Origin: RGIG3701 sp031553595
GTDB lineage: Bacteria > Planctomycetota > Planctomycetia > Pirellulales > Thermoguttaceae
Direction of reading: 5' to 3'
Length of the DNA stretch: 64,000 nt
Assembly: GCA_031553595.1 (NCBI GenBank)
Contig: JAVBLI010000007.1
Span: forward strand, 62,001-126,000
The notes under the pieces were generated by a model. That model was not told the origin of the DNA. It did no database searches and worked only from the letters and a program-made list of their open reading frames with translations. A program made the translations under genes and the position numbers. How positions within the stretch are numbered: the stretch's first letter is position 1; each line of letters begins with the position of its first letter. Below are positions 48,565-57,417 of the stretch, piece after piece.

Positions 48565-51072
48565 TCACGGCTCGATCAGATAAACCTGATCATCCACGCA
48601 CAGCAGGACCGGCTCGTCGAACACCAGGAACGGCGTGATCTCCTGCTGATACTTATTCACCAGCTCGAAATATTCGTCGCTGAACTGCTTCACGTTCCGC
48701 GGCGCGGCTTTCTGCTGGGCCTCGGTCAGCGAGGAATCCACCCACTGGTTATTCTGGTAAAAGAACGCCCGATTCTGGATGTTCCGCACATTCTGCTGCA
48801 TGCTGACCTGCTCGCGCTTCGCCAGTTCCTTGCCATCCGCAAACGACGAAGCCATACTCGCGTCCATGCCGCCGTGTGCATGACCGCCACCACCGTATCC
48901 GTAAGACATACCACTTCCGGGCCCGGCCGCAGCAGCACGCCCTGCAAGCATTCTTCGTTCTCCCGCGGGAGATGCCATCGGGGCCATCTTCATCTCCGCG
49001 GCTTTTTCAGCCACGACGACGCCCGCCACGGCATCCATCATCATGTCATCCGCTTCTTCCGCGTCCATCAGTGCCGGCGCGGCGTTCATGGCTCCGCGGA
49101 ATCTCCCTTTCGCCGCCCGCTGCTGGACGCCAAGCGCGTTTTCAGTATTCGCCGCCAGTGCTTCCACACGCCCTTCCGCCCGCGCGACGTTCGCCACCCG
49201 GTCGTCCAGCCGCGCGTTTTCATCCGCCAGGAAAGACGTGTACGGCGTCAGAATCCCGTGCTTCGTGGAAAGCTCGACCAGCTCCTTCATGATTTCGTCA
49301 TTCTTCCCGCGAAGATCCAGCTCGTCAATAATCTCGCCGATGCGCCGGATGGCCCAGAGTTTCTCGGCAAAAGCGTACCGCGTGTCCATGGACTCCGCCG
49401 TCAGCTCCAGCGGGTACGAGAACTCCTGCGTCACGCCGTCTCCGATTTTTCCGGTGATTTTCAGCGTCCCCTTCCCGGGATACTTATACCGCCCGACGAT
49501 CACCAGCTGCTGGCCCGCGAAAATGTCGAAACCGTCCGCCGGGTACACCCGATTCACCAGCGGCGCGGTGTTTTTCGCCGCCTCCGAGCCTTCTTCGGGT
49601 GTGAACACCAGCCGCACGTCCGTCATCACCGGGGCGTCCAGCTTATTATAAAGCCGACTGATCCGCTCCTCGATATCCTCGTCCGGCTTCACATACTCGC
49701 TCTGCCCGGAGGACACGTTCACCAGTTTATCCAGCAGGCGGCTGTTGAGATCATACCCCGCCCCAAACGCGAAAATGCGGGCCTTCACCTTATTCGCCTT
49801 CTGCGCGTTTTCAACGATTTTCATTTCGTTCCGCTCGCCGACCGTCGGACAGCCGTCCGTGAGGAAGAAAACGTACTTCGGGTTTTTATCGTCCGCATTT
49901 TCCAGCAGTTTCAGGCTGCGGGTCAGGGCCTCATCAATATTCGTACCGCCCCCGGCATAAATGCCCTCCGCGAACGCCAGCGCCGCCTTCCGTGTCTCGC
50001 CGTTAAACGTCTGCATGGCGTCCTGGAAAAGCCGAATCGTGCTGTTATACGTCATAATATTAAAGGAATCACCCTCACGCAGATTATTGAGCACGAATTT
50101 CACAGCCTCACGCACCTGCACAATTTTCTGTCCGCTCATACTTCCGGAGTTATCCACCACGAAGAACACCGTTTTCGGCAGGGGTTTATCATCCGTTTTC
50201 TTGATTTCCGGACTGGCCAGCAGCATAAAGAAGCCCTCTTCGTCCGTTTTCGGGCGGTAACTGAGCACTTTCGTGGTCAATTTTTCGTTTCCGACATCAT
50301 ACAGTAATCGAAAATCCGCCATCGGCACGGCATTTGTCACTTCCCACGTCACTTTCGCGAGTTTTTCAGTGGGTTTTTCGACTTTCAGCGTCTGCGTCGG
50401 GCTGTATACGTTTCGAATCGCGTCCGCACTCTCGATTACCATGTTCACGGTGATTTTTTCCACAGGTTTCGTGGAATATTTCGCGGTGCTCAGCGGGAAG
50501 AGAAAATCGGTCAGGCCGTCCGTGCGCTTACAGAGCTGGGTGTACTTCATGGTCACCGTCCGCGTGGCGCCGGCGGGTACCGGGAAGACACTGGTGCGGA
50601 ACATGCCCGTGCCCACCCATTCCAGCAGTGCCGGGTCTTTATTTTGCCTGACAATTCCCTCATAAATCGTCCGCGCCTTGTCGGCCTCCATGAGCGTGCC
50701 CGGGAATTCCTTGCCGTCCACCATGAGCGTCAGTTGGTCGATCGCCCCGTCATATGGCAGCGGAAACACGAAAGACACTTCCATCTGGGTGGAGCCGGTA
50801 TTCACGAAAGACTGGGAAAGCTGTACTTCCGCGATCTGATCCGTGAGCTTCGCGTCCACCTTAATCTCGCTGATTTTATATTCCAGCGTGGGCACCGGCG
50901 GCGGCAGCGGACGTGGCGGCATGGGGGGGGCGGGCCGAATGATGATGATGTCCGGCCGGGGGAGCCTGGCGGAGGTCTCCGCGACCAGCACGCCCTGCGC
51001 TCCCACGCTCAGCGGCATCAGCGCCGCCAGCGAAAAAACGAGTAAAAACAGCGAAAATAGGTAACGTTTCAT
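48565..51072 (-). CDS. Secreted VIT and VWA domain protein (inter-alpha-trypsin inhibitor-like)
   Basis: The 835-residue protein starts at ATG 51072 behind a consensus AGGAGG, with a signal peptide (FSLFLLVFSLAALMPLSVGA). A Pro-rich stretch leads to a VIT domain (about 55-190: LSQSFVNTGSTQMEVSFVFPLP). A VWA domain (about 300-470) follows with an intact MIDAS DNSGSMSG and FLTDGCPT. A beta region and a helical Ala/Met-rich part (GVVVAEKAAEMKMAPMASP) come next, then a Gly/His-rich patch (GYGGGGHAHGG) and a C-terminal domain. It is expected to bind a divalent cation and protein ligands at the surface. The upstream in-frame extension crosses the region before the palindromic repeat and is rejected. 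Confidence 0.92.
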   Translation of the reverse strand: MKRYLFSLFLLVFSLAALMPLSVGAQGVLVAETSARLPRPDIIIIRPAPPMPPRPLPPPVPTLEYKISEIKVDAKLTDQIAEVQLSQSFVNTGSTQMEVSFVFPLPYDGAIDQLTLMVDGKEFPGTLMEADKARTIYEGIVRQNKDPALLEWVGTGMFRTSVFPVPAGATRTVTMKYTQLCKRTDGLTDFLFPLSTAKYSTKPVEKITVNMVIESADAIRNVYSPTQTLKVEKPTEKLAKVTWEVTNAVPMADFRLLYDVGNEKLTTKVLSYRPKTDEEGFFMLLASPEIKKTDDKPLPKTVFFVVDNSGSMSGQKIVQVREAVKFVLNNLREGDSFNIMTYNSTIRLFQDAMQTFNGETRKAALAFAEGIYAGGGTNIDEALTRSLKLLENADDKNPKYVFFLTDGCPTVGERNEMKIVENAQKANKVKARIFAFGAGYDLNSRLLDKLVNVSSGQSEYVKPDEDIEERISRLYNKLDAPVMTDVRLVFTPEEGSEAAKNTAPLVNRVYPADGFDIFAGQQLVIVGRYKYPGKGTLKITGKIGDGVTQEFSYPLELTAESMDTRYAFAEKLWAIRRIGEIIDELDLRGKNDEIMKELVELSTKHGILTPYTSFLADENARLDDRVANVARAEGRVEALAANTENALGVQQRAAKGRFRGAMNAAPALMDAEEADDMMMDAVAGVVVAEKAAEMKMAPMASPAGERRMLAGRAAAAGPGSGMSYGYGGGGHAHGGMDASMASSFADGKELAKREQVSMQQNVRNIQNRAFFYQNNQWVDSSLTEAQQKAAPRNVKQFSDEYFELVNKYQQEITPFLVFDEPVLLCVDDQVYLIEP

Positions 51073-51260
51073 GCTAAAATCCTCCTGAAAAGCCTCCGCT
51101 GGAAACGGACTTGAAGAAATCCGCGAGAATAACGCCGCCGGATACGAAAAAAACGCCGCGCGACGCGCCGACATTCTTTTAGTCGCACGGGAATGGTAAA
51201 AGTTCCGTGAAAAATAGTTTTTCTTGCGATTTTGGGAGGAATTATTTCGTTCGTCGGCGC

Positions 51261-51384
51261 TAGAAACAACAATCGGGAATGAAGCGAAGCGCAATGACCG
51301 GATTCGAACTGGGGAAATATTCGGCGGTGTGCTCCGGTCTCTTCGCGTCACTGCGTTCCGCTGCGCCCCCGGCTGCTATGCCCT
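51261..51384. repeat. Palindromic intergenic repeat, copy 7 (hybrid arms)
   Basis: This is the most diverged copy, between divergent genes and in reverse orientation. The left arm is class B (GCGCAATGACCGGA) but the right arm is class A-like (TCCGGTCTCTTCGCG), so inner pairing is broken. The rest of the 487-bp gap (51073-51559) holds the partial repeat at 51414 and a promoter. Confidence 0.8.
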
Positions 51385-51413
51385 GAATCCACGTTTTCAC
51401 CAGCCGCCGCCGG

Positions 51414-51451
51414 TCCGCAAGTTGCGCTGCGCTCCACATGCCGCTCATTTC
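51414..51451 (+). repeat. Partial copy of the 25310-25344 repeat arm
   Basis: TCCGCAAGTTGCGCTGCGCT, then CCACATGCCGCTCATTT, matches the right arm near the iorB stop, but without its partner arm. Confidence 0.6.
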
Positions 51452-51471
51452 TCATTCCCTTCACTCCCTCC

Positions 51472-51500
51472 TTTACACTTTCGTCCGGGCGGGGTAAAAT
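51472..51500 (+). promoter_or_regulatory. Sigma70-type promoter for purF
   Basis: TTTACA (51472-51477), a 17-bp spacer and TAAAAT (51495-51500) preceded by GG, about 60 bp before the purF start. No purine-repressor operator is evident. Confidence 0.75.
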
Positions 51501-51559
51501 AAACGTCGTGGCTGACGGGGCCTGGATATCTTTCACCATTATAGAGGACAAATTCTATT

Positions 51560-53140
51560 ATGAGCGAAATATTACAGCACGAGTGCAGTGTCGCGGCATT
51601 ATACTGGATGGATAAATCATACGGTAATGACGGGCCTGCCAGTAAAAGCGTGCAGGATGGAAATGTCACGCCGCTTTTGCAGCAGATGCTAGGCGAAATG
51701 CAGAATCGCGGGCAGTTGGCGGCGGGAATCGCGGTTTATAATTCCCAAAAAACGCAGTGCCTGGACGTTTACAAAAATACTGGCACGGTGAATGAAGTCT
51801 TTCGTTCCACGCACCCGGCCAAGATGAGAAAGCTGCTTCACGAGACGTACACGGGCCATGCCGGAATCGGGCACACGCGTTACGCCACCAGCGGGCAGGA
51901 CGATCCGCGTTACGCCCAGCCTTTCGAACGTTCTCACGGCCGACTCTGGAAATGGTTCACCTTCGCTTTTAACGGAACCCTGGCCAATTATCCCCAACTG
52001 CGGGACGGCCTGCTGGCCAAAAGTCAGTATCATATTTCTCTGGATGTGGACACCGAAATCATCATGCATCTGCTGGCCCGCGCCCTGCAGGGCGGTGAAG
52101 AGGCCCCCGATCTGCGGGACGTGATGGCGGCGCTGGCGAAAGATTTTGACGGGGCGTATAATATCGTTTTTCTGGACGGCCTGGGGCGCATGTTTGCCGC
52201 GCGGGATTCGCTGGGAATCCGGCCGCTGTGCTGGGCGGTTCAGGGAAATCTGCTGGGCGTGGCCAGTGAGTCGCTGGCGCTTCAGAACCTCGGATTCCAG
52301 GATATTAAGCATTTCGATCCGGGCACGATTCTGATCGCCGATAAATCGGGGTACCGGCTCGAGCGTTTCGCCGAAAGCCCCCGGCAGGCGAGCTGTTTCT
52401 TCGAGTGGATTTATTTCGCGAACGCCGCCAGCGAAATCGATGGTTGCAGCGTGTACCTTTCCCGTGAAAAATGCGGGGAGATTCTCGCGGAACTGGAGGA
52501 CGTGCCTTTCGACGAAAATTCCATCGTCGTACCCGTGCCCGACACGGCGAAATCCGCGGCAGGCCGATATTCGTATCGCGCGAACATCCCGGTCATGGAG
52601 GGGCTTTTGCGGAACCGGTATGCCGGGCGCACGTTCATTCTTGGCGACGATTCGCGGGATTATGCCGTGCGGAGCAAGTATTGGATCATTCCGTCGGTGC
52701 TGAAGGGGAAGAAGATTTTCCTCGTGGATGACAGTATCGTGCGTTCCACCACGCTGCGGGCGCTGGTGCGTCGGCTGCGGCAGGAGGGTCAGGTGAGTGA
52801 AATTCACGTGCGGGTGGCGTGCCCGCCGGTGATCAGCCCGTGTTATTACGGAATCGACTTGTCTAAACTGGACGGGCTTTTCGCAGCCGAATACATTCCA
52901 CTCAGCCACCGGGGTGAGGCCACGCCGGAAATGCTGGCGCGCATGGCGGAGAGTCTCGATGTGGACACCGTGCGGTTTTTGCCCGTTTCGCGTGTGACCG
53001 ACTGTATCGGCCTGCCCGAAAACCACCTCTGCATGGCCTGCATTAACCGTGATTACCCCACGCCGTGCGGACGCGAACTTTTCAGGGAGGCATGCGAGAA
53101 TCTCGAAGCAAAACAGAAGCGGATTTTTGACGTGAGTTGA
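51560..53140 (+). CDS. purF: Amidophosphoribosyltransferase (purine synthesis, Fe-S class)
   Basis: PurF makes phosphoribosylamine from PRPP and glutamine, the first step of purine synthesis. The 526-residue product carries an N-terminal Ntn glutaminase with a short 8-residue propeptide before the nucleophile (Cys9 in HECSVAALYW), then GHTRYATSG and FNGTLANY. The PRPP loop IFLVDDSIVRSTT lies near 390. Four cysteines line up with the B. subtilis-type 4Fe-4S ligands: SCFFEWIYF, PCYYGID and LCMACINRDYPTPCG. This implies the oxygen-sensitive, cluster-containing class. ATG 51560 follows GAGGAC. The DUF1080 gene begins 26 bp after the stop and may be co-transcribed. Confidence 0.93.
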   Translation: MSEILQHECSVAALYWMDKSYGNDGPASKSVQDGNVTPLLQQMLGEMQNRGQLAAGIAVYNSQKTQCLDVYKNTGTVNEVFRSTHPAKMRKLLHETYTGHAGIGHTRYATSGQDDPRYAQPFERSHGRLWKWFTFAFNGTLANYPQLRDGLLAKSQYHISLDVDTEIIMHLLARALQGGEEAPDLRDVMAALAKDFDGAYNIVFLDGLGRMFAARDSLGIRPLCWAVQGNLLGVASESLALQNLGFQDIKHFDPGTILIADKSGYRLERFAESPRQASCFFEWIYFANAASEIDGCSVYLSREKCGEILAELEDVPFDENSIVVPVPDTAKSAAGRYSYRANIPVMEGLLRNRYAGRTFILGDDSRDYAVRSKYWIIPSVLKGKKIFLVDDSIVRSTTLRALVRRLRQEGQVSEIHVRVACPPVISPCYYGIDLSKLDGLFAAEYIPLSHRGEATPEMLARMAESLDVDTVRFLPVSRVTDCIGLPENHLCMACINRDYPTPCGRELFREACENLEAKQKRIFDVS

Positions 53141-53166
53141 CTTGGGCCGAAACTGAGGTGAAAAAA

Positions 53167-53943
53167 ATGTTCGTAAACCGTTTTGTCGCTGTCATGGCGA
53201 CTTTTTTTATTCTTCTCACGGCAACGAACGTGGCCATCACCGCCCGTGCGCAGGAAGCGGCGCCCGCGCAAGCACAAAATGCGCTGCCGGAAGGGGCAAT
53301 TCTTCTTTTCGGCGAAGACCCGGCGAATCCCGGCGTGACGGTAAACCGTTTTTTGAAAAAAACCGGCGAAAAAGCCGACTGGAACGTCGCGGACGGCTGC
53401 CTGATTTCCACCGGAAACCCGAACATGCCGGGAAATTCGAATCACGTTTACGCCGACGAATTCTTTAAGGACGCCCATCTGCACGTGGAGTTTATGATCC
53501 CCGAAAATGGCCCCGGGAACAGCGGCGTATACATTCACGGCCATTATGAAATGCAGATCATTCACACGCCGGGAGACAAGAAAGACCTTTCGAATCATGA
53601 CGCCGGGGCGATTTACGGATTTTTCGCGCCGAAAGCGAACGCGGCCCTGGCACGGGGACAGTGGCAGACGTATGAAATCGATTACACCGCCCCGCGGCGG
53701 GACGAAAACGGAAAAATTACCGAGGAAGGCCACATCACCGCGCGGCTGAATGGGCAGCTCGTGCAGCATGACGTACGTTTCGGTGAGCCTCGGAGCGAAT
53801 ACCATCCGTTCAAATACGGAAAAACCGAGAATTTGGAAAAAATTTGGGCCGCGCAGAAAAAAACATCCGTCGGCCCGGTGTTTCTGCAGGACCACGGCAG
53901 CCCGGTGAAATTCCGGAACGTGTGGATAAAGAAAACGTCTTGA
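53167..53943 (+). CDS. Secreted DUF1080 (3-keto-disaccharide hydrolase-like) protein
   Basis: The 258-residue exported protein has a signal peptide (VAVMATFFILLTATNVAITARA) and one DUF1080 beta-sandwich. Family blocks are WNVADGCLIST, YADEFFKDAHLHVEF, GNSGVYIHGHYEMQI, DAGAIYGFFAP and VKFRNVWIKK. DUF1080 proteins are expanded in planctomycetes, and some are linked to 3-keto-glucoside hydrolysis or lectin-like binding. ATG 53167 follows GAGGTG by 6 bases; the in-frame GTG at 53158 is within that site. The palindromic repeat begins 7 bp after the stop. Confidence 0.9.
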   Translation: MFVNRFVAVMATFFILLTATNVAITARAQEAAPAQAQNALPEGAILLFGEDPANPGVTVNRFLKKTGEKADWNVADGCLISTGNPNMPGNSNHVYADEFFKDAHLHVEFMIPENGPGNSGVYIHGHYEMQIIHTPGDKKDLSNHDAGAIYGFFAPKANAALARGQWQTYEIDYTAPRRDENGKITEEGHITARLNGQLVQHDVRFGEPRSEYHPFKYGKTENLEKIWAAQKKTSVGPVFLQDHGSPVKFRNVWIKKTS

Positions 53944-53949
53944 TCCTTT

Positions 53950-54073
53950 AAAAACAGCAGCCGGGAGCGAAGCGGAACGCAGTGACGCGCAGAGACCGGA
54001 TAGAATCGCCGGGGGTTCTCCCACTTCGATCCGGTCTCTGCGCTGGCGCTCCGCTCCCGGCTGCTGTTCTTAC
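53950..54073. repeat. Palindromic intergenic repeat, copy 8
   Basis: This class A, forward copy lies between convergent genes. AACAGCAGCCGGGAGCGAAG pairs with CTCCGCTCCCGGCTGCTGTT, and GCGCAGAGACCGGAT with ATCCGGTCTCTGCGC. It begins 7 bp after the DUF1080 stop. Its last bases, read on the minus strand as CGTAAG, supply the TAA stop of lpxI. Confidence 0.9.
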
Positions 54074-54939
54074 GACAAATTTTCCGCCGCCTCTTCCGGA
54101 ATCGCGACGATCGAAATGCCGTGCGTATCCGCGAATCGGATGACTTCCGGCTGTTCGACGATGATCGTCTTCCCCGCCTCGATGGCGACCACCGTGCCGC
54201 CCACGCGGTGCAGTGTTTCCAGGGTATCCATGCCGATGGTGGGCAGATCGAAACGCATGTCCTGTTCCGGTTTCGCCATCTTCACCAGCACCAGCCCTTT
54301 CTTCGGATACAGCTCGCCCGCCCTCAAAATACAGCGGTCCGTGCCCTCCATGGCCTCCAGCGCCATTACCGTGCCGCCGGCCACCACCACCGACTGGCCG
54401 ACATCAAAACGCCCGAGTTCCCGGGACACTTCCCGCCCGAAACAAACATCCTGCCACTCCGCCTCCGTGGGCACGCGCCGCGTCAGCACGCCGCCGGGCA
54501 CGAGCATCTTCGGGGCGTAATCCGTGGGTGCGCCGAAGCGCAGCCCGAATTTTTCAAAAAGTCGAATCATACACATCATTAACGAATCGTTCTTGTAATC
54601 TTTTTTTCTTGTGATAAAATGAGAGGCGAACGCCCGCGCGGTGGTCAGGTCGGGCAGGTGCCGAAAGATGCCGCGGAGGCTGAAAAGTTTCGATTTATGG
54701 TATTTTCCCAGCGCGATGACGTCCTGGATTCCGTGGCGGTGCATGTACCGGATGATTTTCCCCAGCTGGCACATTCCCACGCCGCGGTACATGGTGCAGA
54801 TTTCGCGCAGAGCCGCTTCATCCGCCTGACCGACCACGCCGAAACAGTGCACCTCGTACCCCGCCTGGGTTAATAACCGGGCCGCGTACGTCGGACACCG
54901 CCCCCAGGCAGCCATCAGACAGATACGTTTCTTTTCCAT
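54070..54939 (-). CDS. lpxI: UDP-2,3-diacylglucosamine pyrophosphatase LpxI (DUF1009 family)
   Basis: LpxI hydrolyses UDP-2,3-diacylglucosamine to lipid X in lipid A synthesis in the cytoplasm, replacing LpxH in some bacteria. The 289-residue protein has the two-domain DUF1009 pattern: an N-terminal Rossmann-like part (ICLMAAWGRCPTYAARLL) and a C-terminal catalytic part (FDVGQSVVVAGGTVMALEAMEGTD, MAKPEQDMRFDLPTIG, GGTVVAIEAGKTIIVE). ATG 54939 is chosen at the conserved N-terminus. Its presence supports an outer membrane with LPS-type lipid. The stop codon is contributed by the palindromic repeat. A minus-strand promoter lies at 55039-55067. Confidence 0.93.
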   Translation of the reverse strand: MEKKRICLMAAWGRCPTYAARLLTQAGYEVHCFGVVGQADEAALREICTMYRGVGMCQLGKIIRYMHRHGIQDVIALGKYHKSKLFSLRGIFRHLPDLTTARAFASHFITRKKDYKNDSLMMCMIRLFEKFGLRFGAPTDYAPKMLVPGGVLTRRVPTEAEWQDVCFGREVSRELGRFDVGQSVVVAGGTVMALEAMEGTDRCILRAGELYPKKGLVLVKMAKPEQDMRFDLPTIGMDTLETLHRVGGTVVAIEAGKTIIVEQPEVIRFADTHGISIVAIPEEAAENLS

Positions 54940-55038
54940 AACAGACACATACCCTTTCCGTTTTAGAGAAAAATTACACGCGCGGCCAGCCAGTTTCTCC
55001 TGAAGGGTAAGCAGTGGTAGGCTGCCGACGCAAAACAC

Positions 55039-55067
55039 ATTTTACCACAACTTTTTATTTCATCCAA
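55039..55067 (-). promoter_or_regulatory. Sigma70-type promoter for lpxI
   Basis: On the minus strand, TTGGAT (55062-55067), a 17-bp spacer and TAAAAT (55039-55044) preceded by GG. The leader is about 90 nt. Confidence 0.7.
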
Positions 55068-55116
55068 GGCGAATCGCGGCGGAAATCCTCGCGTACAAGT
55101 TTTTTTGAGGAAAAAA

Positions 55117-56331
55117 ATGAAGAAATATTTTGAAATCATGATCGTGTGTTTCACGCTGATGTACGGCATCCCAGCGGTGTCTGCGCAGGAAGATGTGGTG
55201 TGCCGGGACGATTTTTCTCGAATGCCGGATGTGGCACATGTGGCGTTCATGGGCGGCTCGATCACGGAGATGGACGGGTACAGGCCCATGGTGTGCGAGA
55301 TGCTGAAAGAAAAATTTCCGGAAACGCGGTTCACATTCCTCGCCGCGGGAATCGCCTCCACGTGCTCGGACACCGGCGCGTTCCGCCTGGAGCGGGATGT
55401 ATTTTCGGAAGGGTCGCCGGATTTATTTTTCGTGGAATTCGCGGTGAATGATGATCAGGACGGGCACTTCACTCGCGAAAAATCCATCCGCGGCATGGAG
55501 GGCATTATCCGGCACGTCCTGCGTGAAAATCCGGACGTGAAAATCGTGATGACATTTTTCGTGAACGAGCATCTCATGGACGAATACCGCGCGGGGCGCG
55601 AGGCGGTGAGTATCGCGGCGCATCGGGCCGTGGCCGAGCATTACGGCGTCTCCACCGTGAACGTCGCGCGGGAGGTACAGCAGCAGATCGACGAAAAAAC
55701 GCTCACGTGGGAGCAGTTCGGCGGCGTCCACCCCGCCCCTTACGGAAATCGGCTGGCGGCGAACATGATCGCGCAGCTTTTCACGTCGCGGGAAAACGTG
55801 CCGGCGAGTCAGAAAAAATCAAAAGCATTACCGGAACCGCTGGACAAGTTTAATTACGAATACGGCTGGCTTTTCTCCCCGGGTGGCGCGGCCAATGAGG
55901 ATTGGACGTGGGGCGTGCCGGACTGGAAAAACATCCCCGGCGCGTTCCGTCAGACGTTTGCGGGGCAGGAATGTTTGTGTGCGGAGAAGCCGGGTGCTGC
56001 GTTTACGCATGAATTTCGCGGCACGGCGGTCGGGTTTTATGTGCTTGCCGGGCCGGACGCCGGGGTGCTGGAGTATACGGTGGATGACGGCCCGCCACAG
56101 CAGATGACCTTATTCCACGAGCACAGCCGCGGCCTGCATTACCCCCGGACGGTGATCTTTGCGGACGAGCTGCCGCCTGGAAAGCACACGCTGCACGTGA
56201 AGCTCACGGACATCGTCCCGGAAGGCAGCCGGGGCACGGCGGTGCGGATTTTGCGGTTCGTCGAGAACACCGAAACAATTCAGATGACAGAGCCGCAACA
56301 ACACGCATCAGATCAGGTCCAGACGCTTTAA
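55117..56331 (+). CDS. Secreted SGNH/GDSL-family esterase with accessory domain
   Basis: The 404-residue protein starts at ATG 55117 behind GAGG, with a signal peptide (IMIVCFTLMYGIPAVSA). The SGNH blocks are present: FMGGSITE (block I, Ser nucleophile), LAAGIAST (Gly), EFAVNDDQ (Asn) and GGVHPAPYGNRL (His, with Val in place of the usual Asp before His). The C-terminal 150 residues form an unassigned beta domain (LEYTVDDGPPQQM, KHTLHVKLTD), perhaps carbohydrate-binding. Such enzymes often deacetylate or de-esterify polysaccharides. Its last 24 bp overlap the convergent CorA-like gene. Confidence 0.85.
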   Translation: MKKYFEIMIVCFTLMYGIPAVSAQEDVVCRDDFSRMPDVAHVAFMGGSITEMDGYRPMVCEMLKEKFPETRFTFLAAGIASTCSDTGAFRLERDVFSEGSPDLFFVEFAVNDDQDGHFTREKSIRGMEGIIRHVLRENPDVKIVMTFFVNEHLMDEYRAGREAVSIAAHRAVAEHYGVSTVNVAREVQQQIDEKTLTWEQFGGVHPAPYGNRLAANMIAQLFTSRENVPASQKKSKALPEPLDKFNYEYGWLFSPGGAANEDWTWGVPDWKNIPGAFRQTFAGQECLCAEKPGAAFTHEFRGTAVGFYVLAGPDAGVLEYTVDDGPPQQMTLFHEHSRGLHYPRTVIFADELPPGKHTLHVKLTDIVPEGSRGTAVRILRFVENTETIQMTEPQQHASDQVQTL

Positions 56332-57252
56332 TATCTGGTACGTGCCCATCGCCAGGAAGATGAAAAAGCAGAACATCATCGAGTAGGAAAGCCACATCGG
56401 GACGACGTTTTCACCGAAAACCTGATCGATAAACAGCGTGTATTCCGACATGCCGCCGATGCCCGCAATGATGTTCATGGGCATCAGCAGCAGCGAGAAA
56501 ACCGTCAGCCGCTTCATGAGCGTATTCAGGTCGTTGCCCATGATCGAAATCCGGGCGTCCATCATGCGCGTGATGATGCTCATCGTGATCTGGGCCTCCT
56601 GGCAGCACTGGGCACTGTCGAGGCGGATGTCGTCCAGGATTTCCTGTTGCTGCGACTCGAACCCCAGCCGGCCCGCAACATTATAAATCCGCTCAATGAG
56701 CGTGTTGTTGCCGTTGAGCGCACTGACGTAATACGTCATGCTTTTGCCCAGCGTAAACATATTGATCAGCGTCGCGCGGTCGGCCTTCATTCGCTCCTCG
56801 AGCTGATCCATCCCCAGGCTGATGCAGCGGAGGTGCTCGTGGAAGTGCATCGTCGTACGGTGCAAAACGTTGATCAGCAGGTCGCGGATATTATACACCG
56901 CCGAGTACATCCGCAGGAATTCCTCCTCGGACATCTCTTCGTTGAAGATGAAAATCAGCCGGTCTTCGTAAAGCACCGCACCCAGCGACGTGACGCTGAA
57001 TTCGATGTGCGAATCCACCACGCCGATGTGTAGCGGGTGTTTGCAGATGATGATGATTTTGTCGTTGCGGTTCTCGACCCGCGGCAATTCGTTTTCGTCG
57101 AGAATCGAGTTCAGCGAGTGCCAACCGATGTTGAACTCCTTCTGGATGAACAGCTTCTCGTTCTGGTCCGGCTTGCTGCAAAAAAGGACGGGAGCATCCT
57201 CGATTTCCGCTTCCACCAGCCGGCCCGCTTCAAAATCATAGGCTGTGATCAT
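56308..57252 (-). CDS. CorA-family divalent cation transporter-like protein
   Basis: The 314-residue protein has the CorA plan: a soluble N-terminal domain (1 to about 240), a long stalk helix and two C-terminal membrane helices (about 250-272 and 287-308). The motif at the end of the first helix, GMN in nearly all CorA proteins, reads GIGGMSEY, with Ser for Asn. GMN forms the selectivity loop, so transport or ion preference may differ. ATG 57252 is preceded by GGGAGG. It overlaps the SGNH gene tail-to-tail by 24 bp. A word-type inverted repeat lies upstream. Confidence 0.87.
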   Translation of the reverse strand: MITAYDFEAGRLVEAEIEDAPVLFCSKPDQNEKLFIQKEFNIGWHSLNSILDENELPRVENRNDKIIIICKHPLHIGVVDSHIEFSVTSLGAVLYEDRLIFIFNEEMSEEEFLRMYSAVYNIRDLLINVLHRTTMHFHEHLRCISLGMDQLEERMKADRATLINMFTLGKSMTYYVSALNGNNTLIERIYNVAGRLGFESQQQEILDDIRLDSAQCCQEAQITMSIITRMMDARISIMGNDLNTLMKRLTVFSLLLMPMNIIAGIGGMSEYTLFIDQVFGENVVPMWLSYSMMFCFFIFLAMGTYQILKRLDLI

Positions 57253-57270
57253 GGTTACCTCCCGGGGGAA

Positions 57271-57408
57271 AGAGTGTAAAGTGTAGGGTGTAAAGTGTAA
57301 AGTTTGTCAAACGTCAGGAAACGTTTTTTTACATGGTTAACAAAAACACTCCATCGCAAACGGCTTACACTACACTTGATGAACTCAACACGCTACACTT
57401 TACACTCT
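57271..57408. repeat. Word-type inverted repeat between potD and the CorA-like gene
   Basis: AGAGTGTAAAGTGTAG (57271-57286) pairs perfectly with CTACACTTTACACTCT (57393-57408). The left side continues with further GTGTAAAG words and the right side with CTTACACTACACTTG. It lies 10 bp past the potD stop (minus strand) and 18 bp before the CorA-like start. Confidence 0.75.
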
Positions 57409-57417
57409 ACATTTTTC

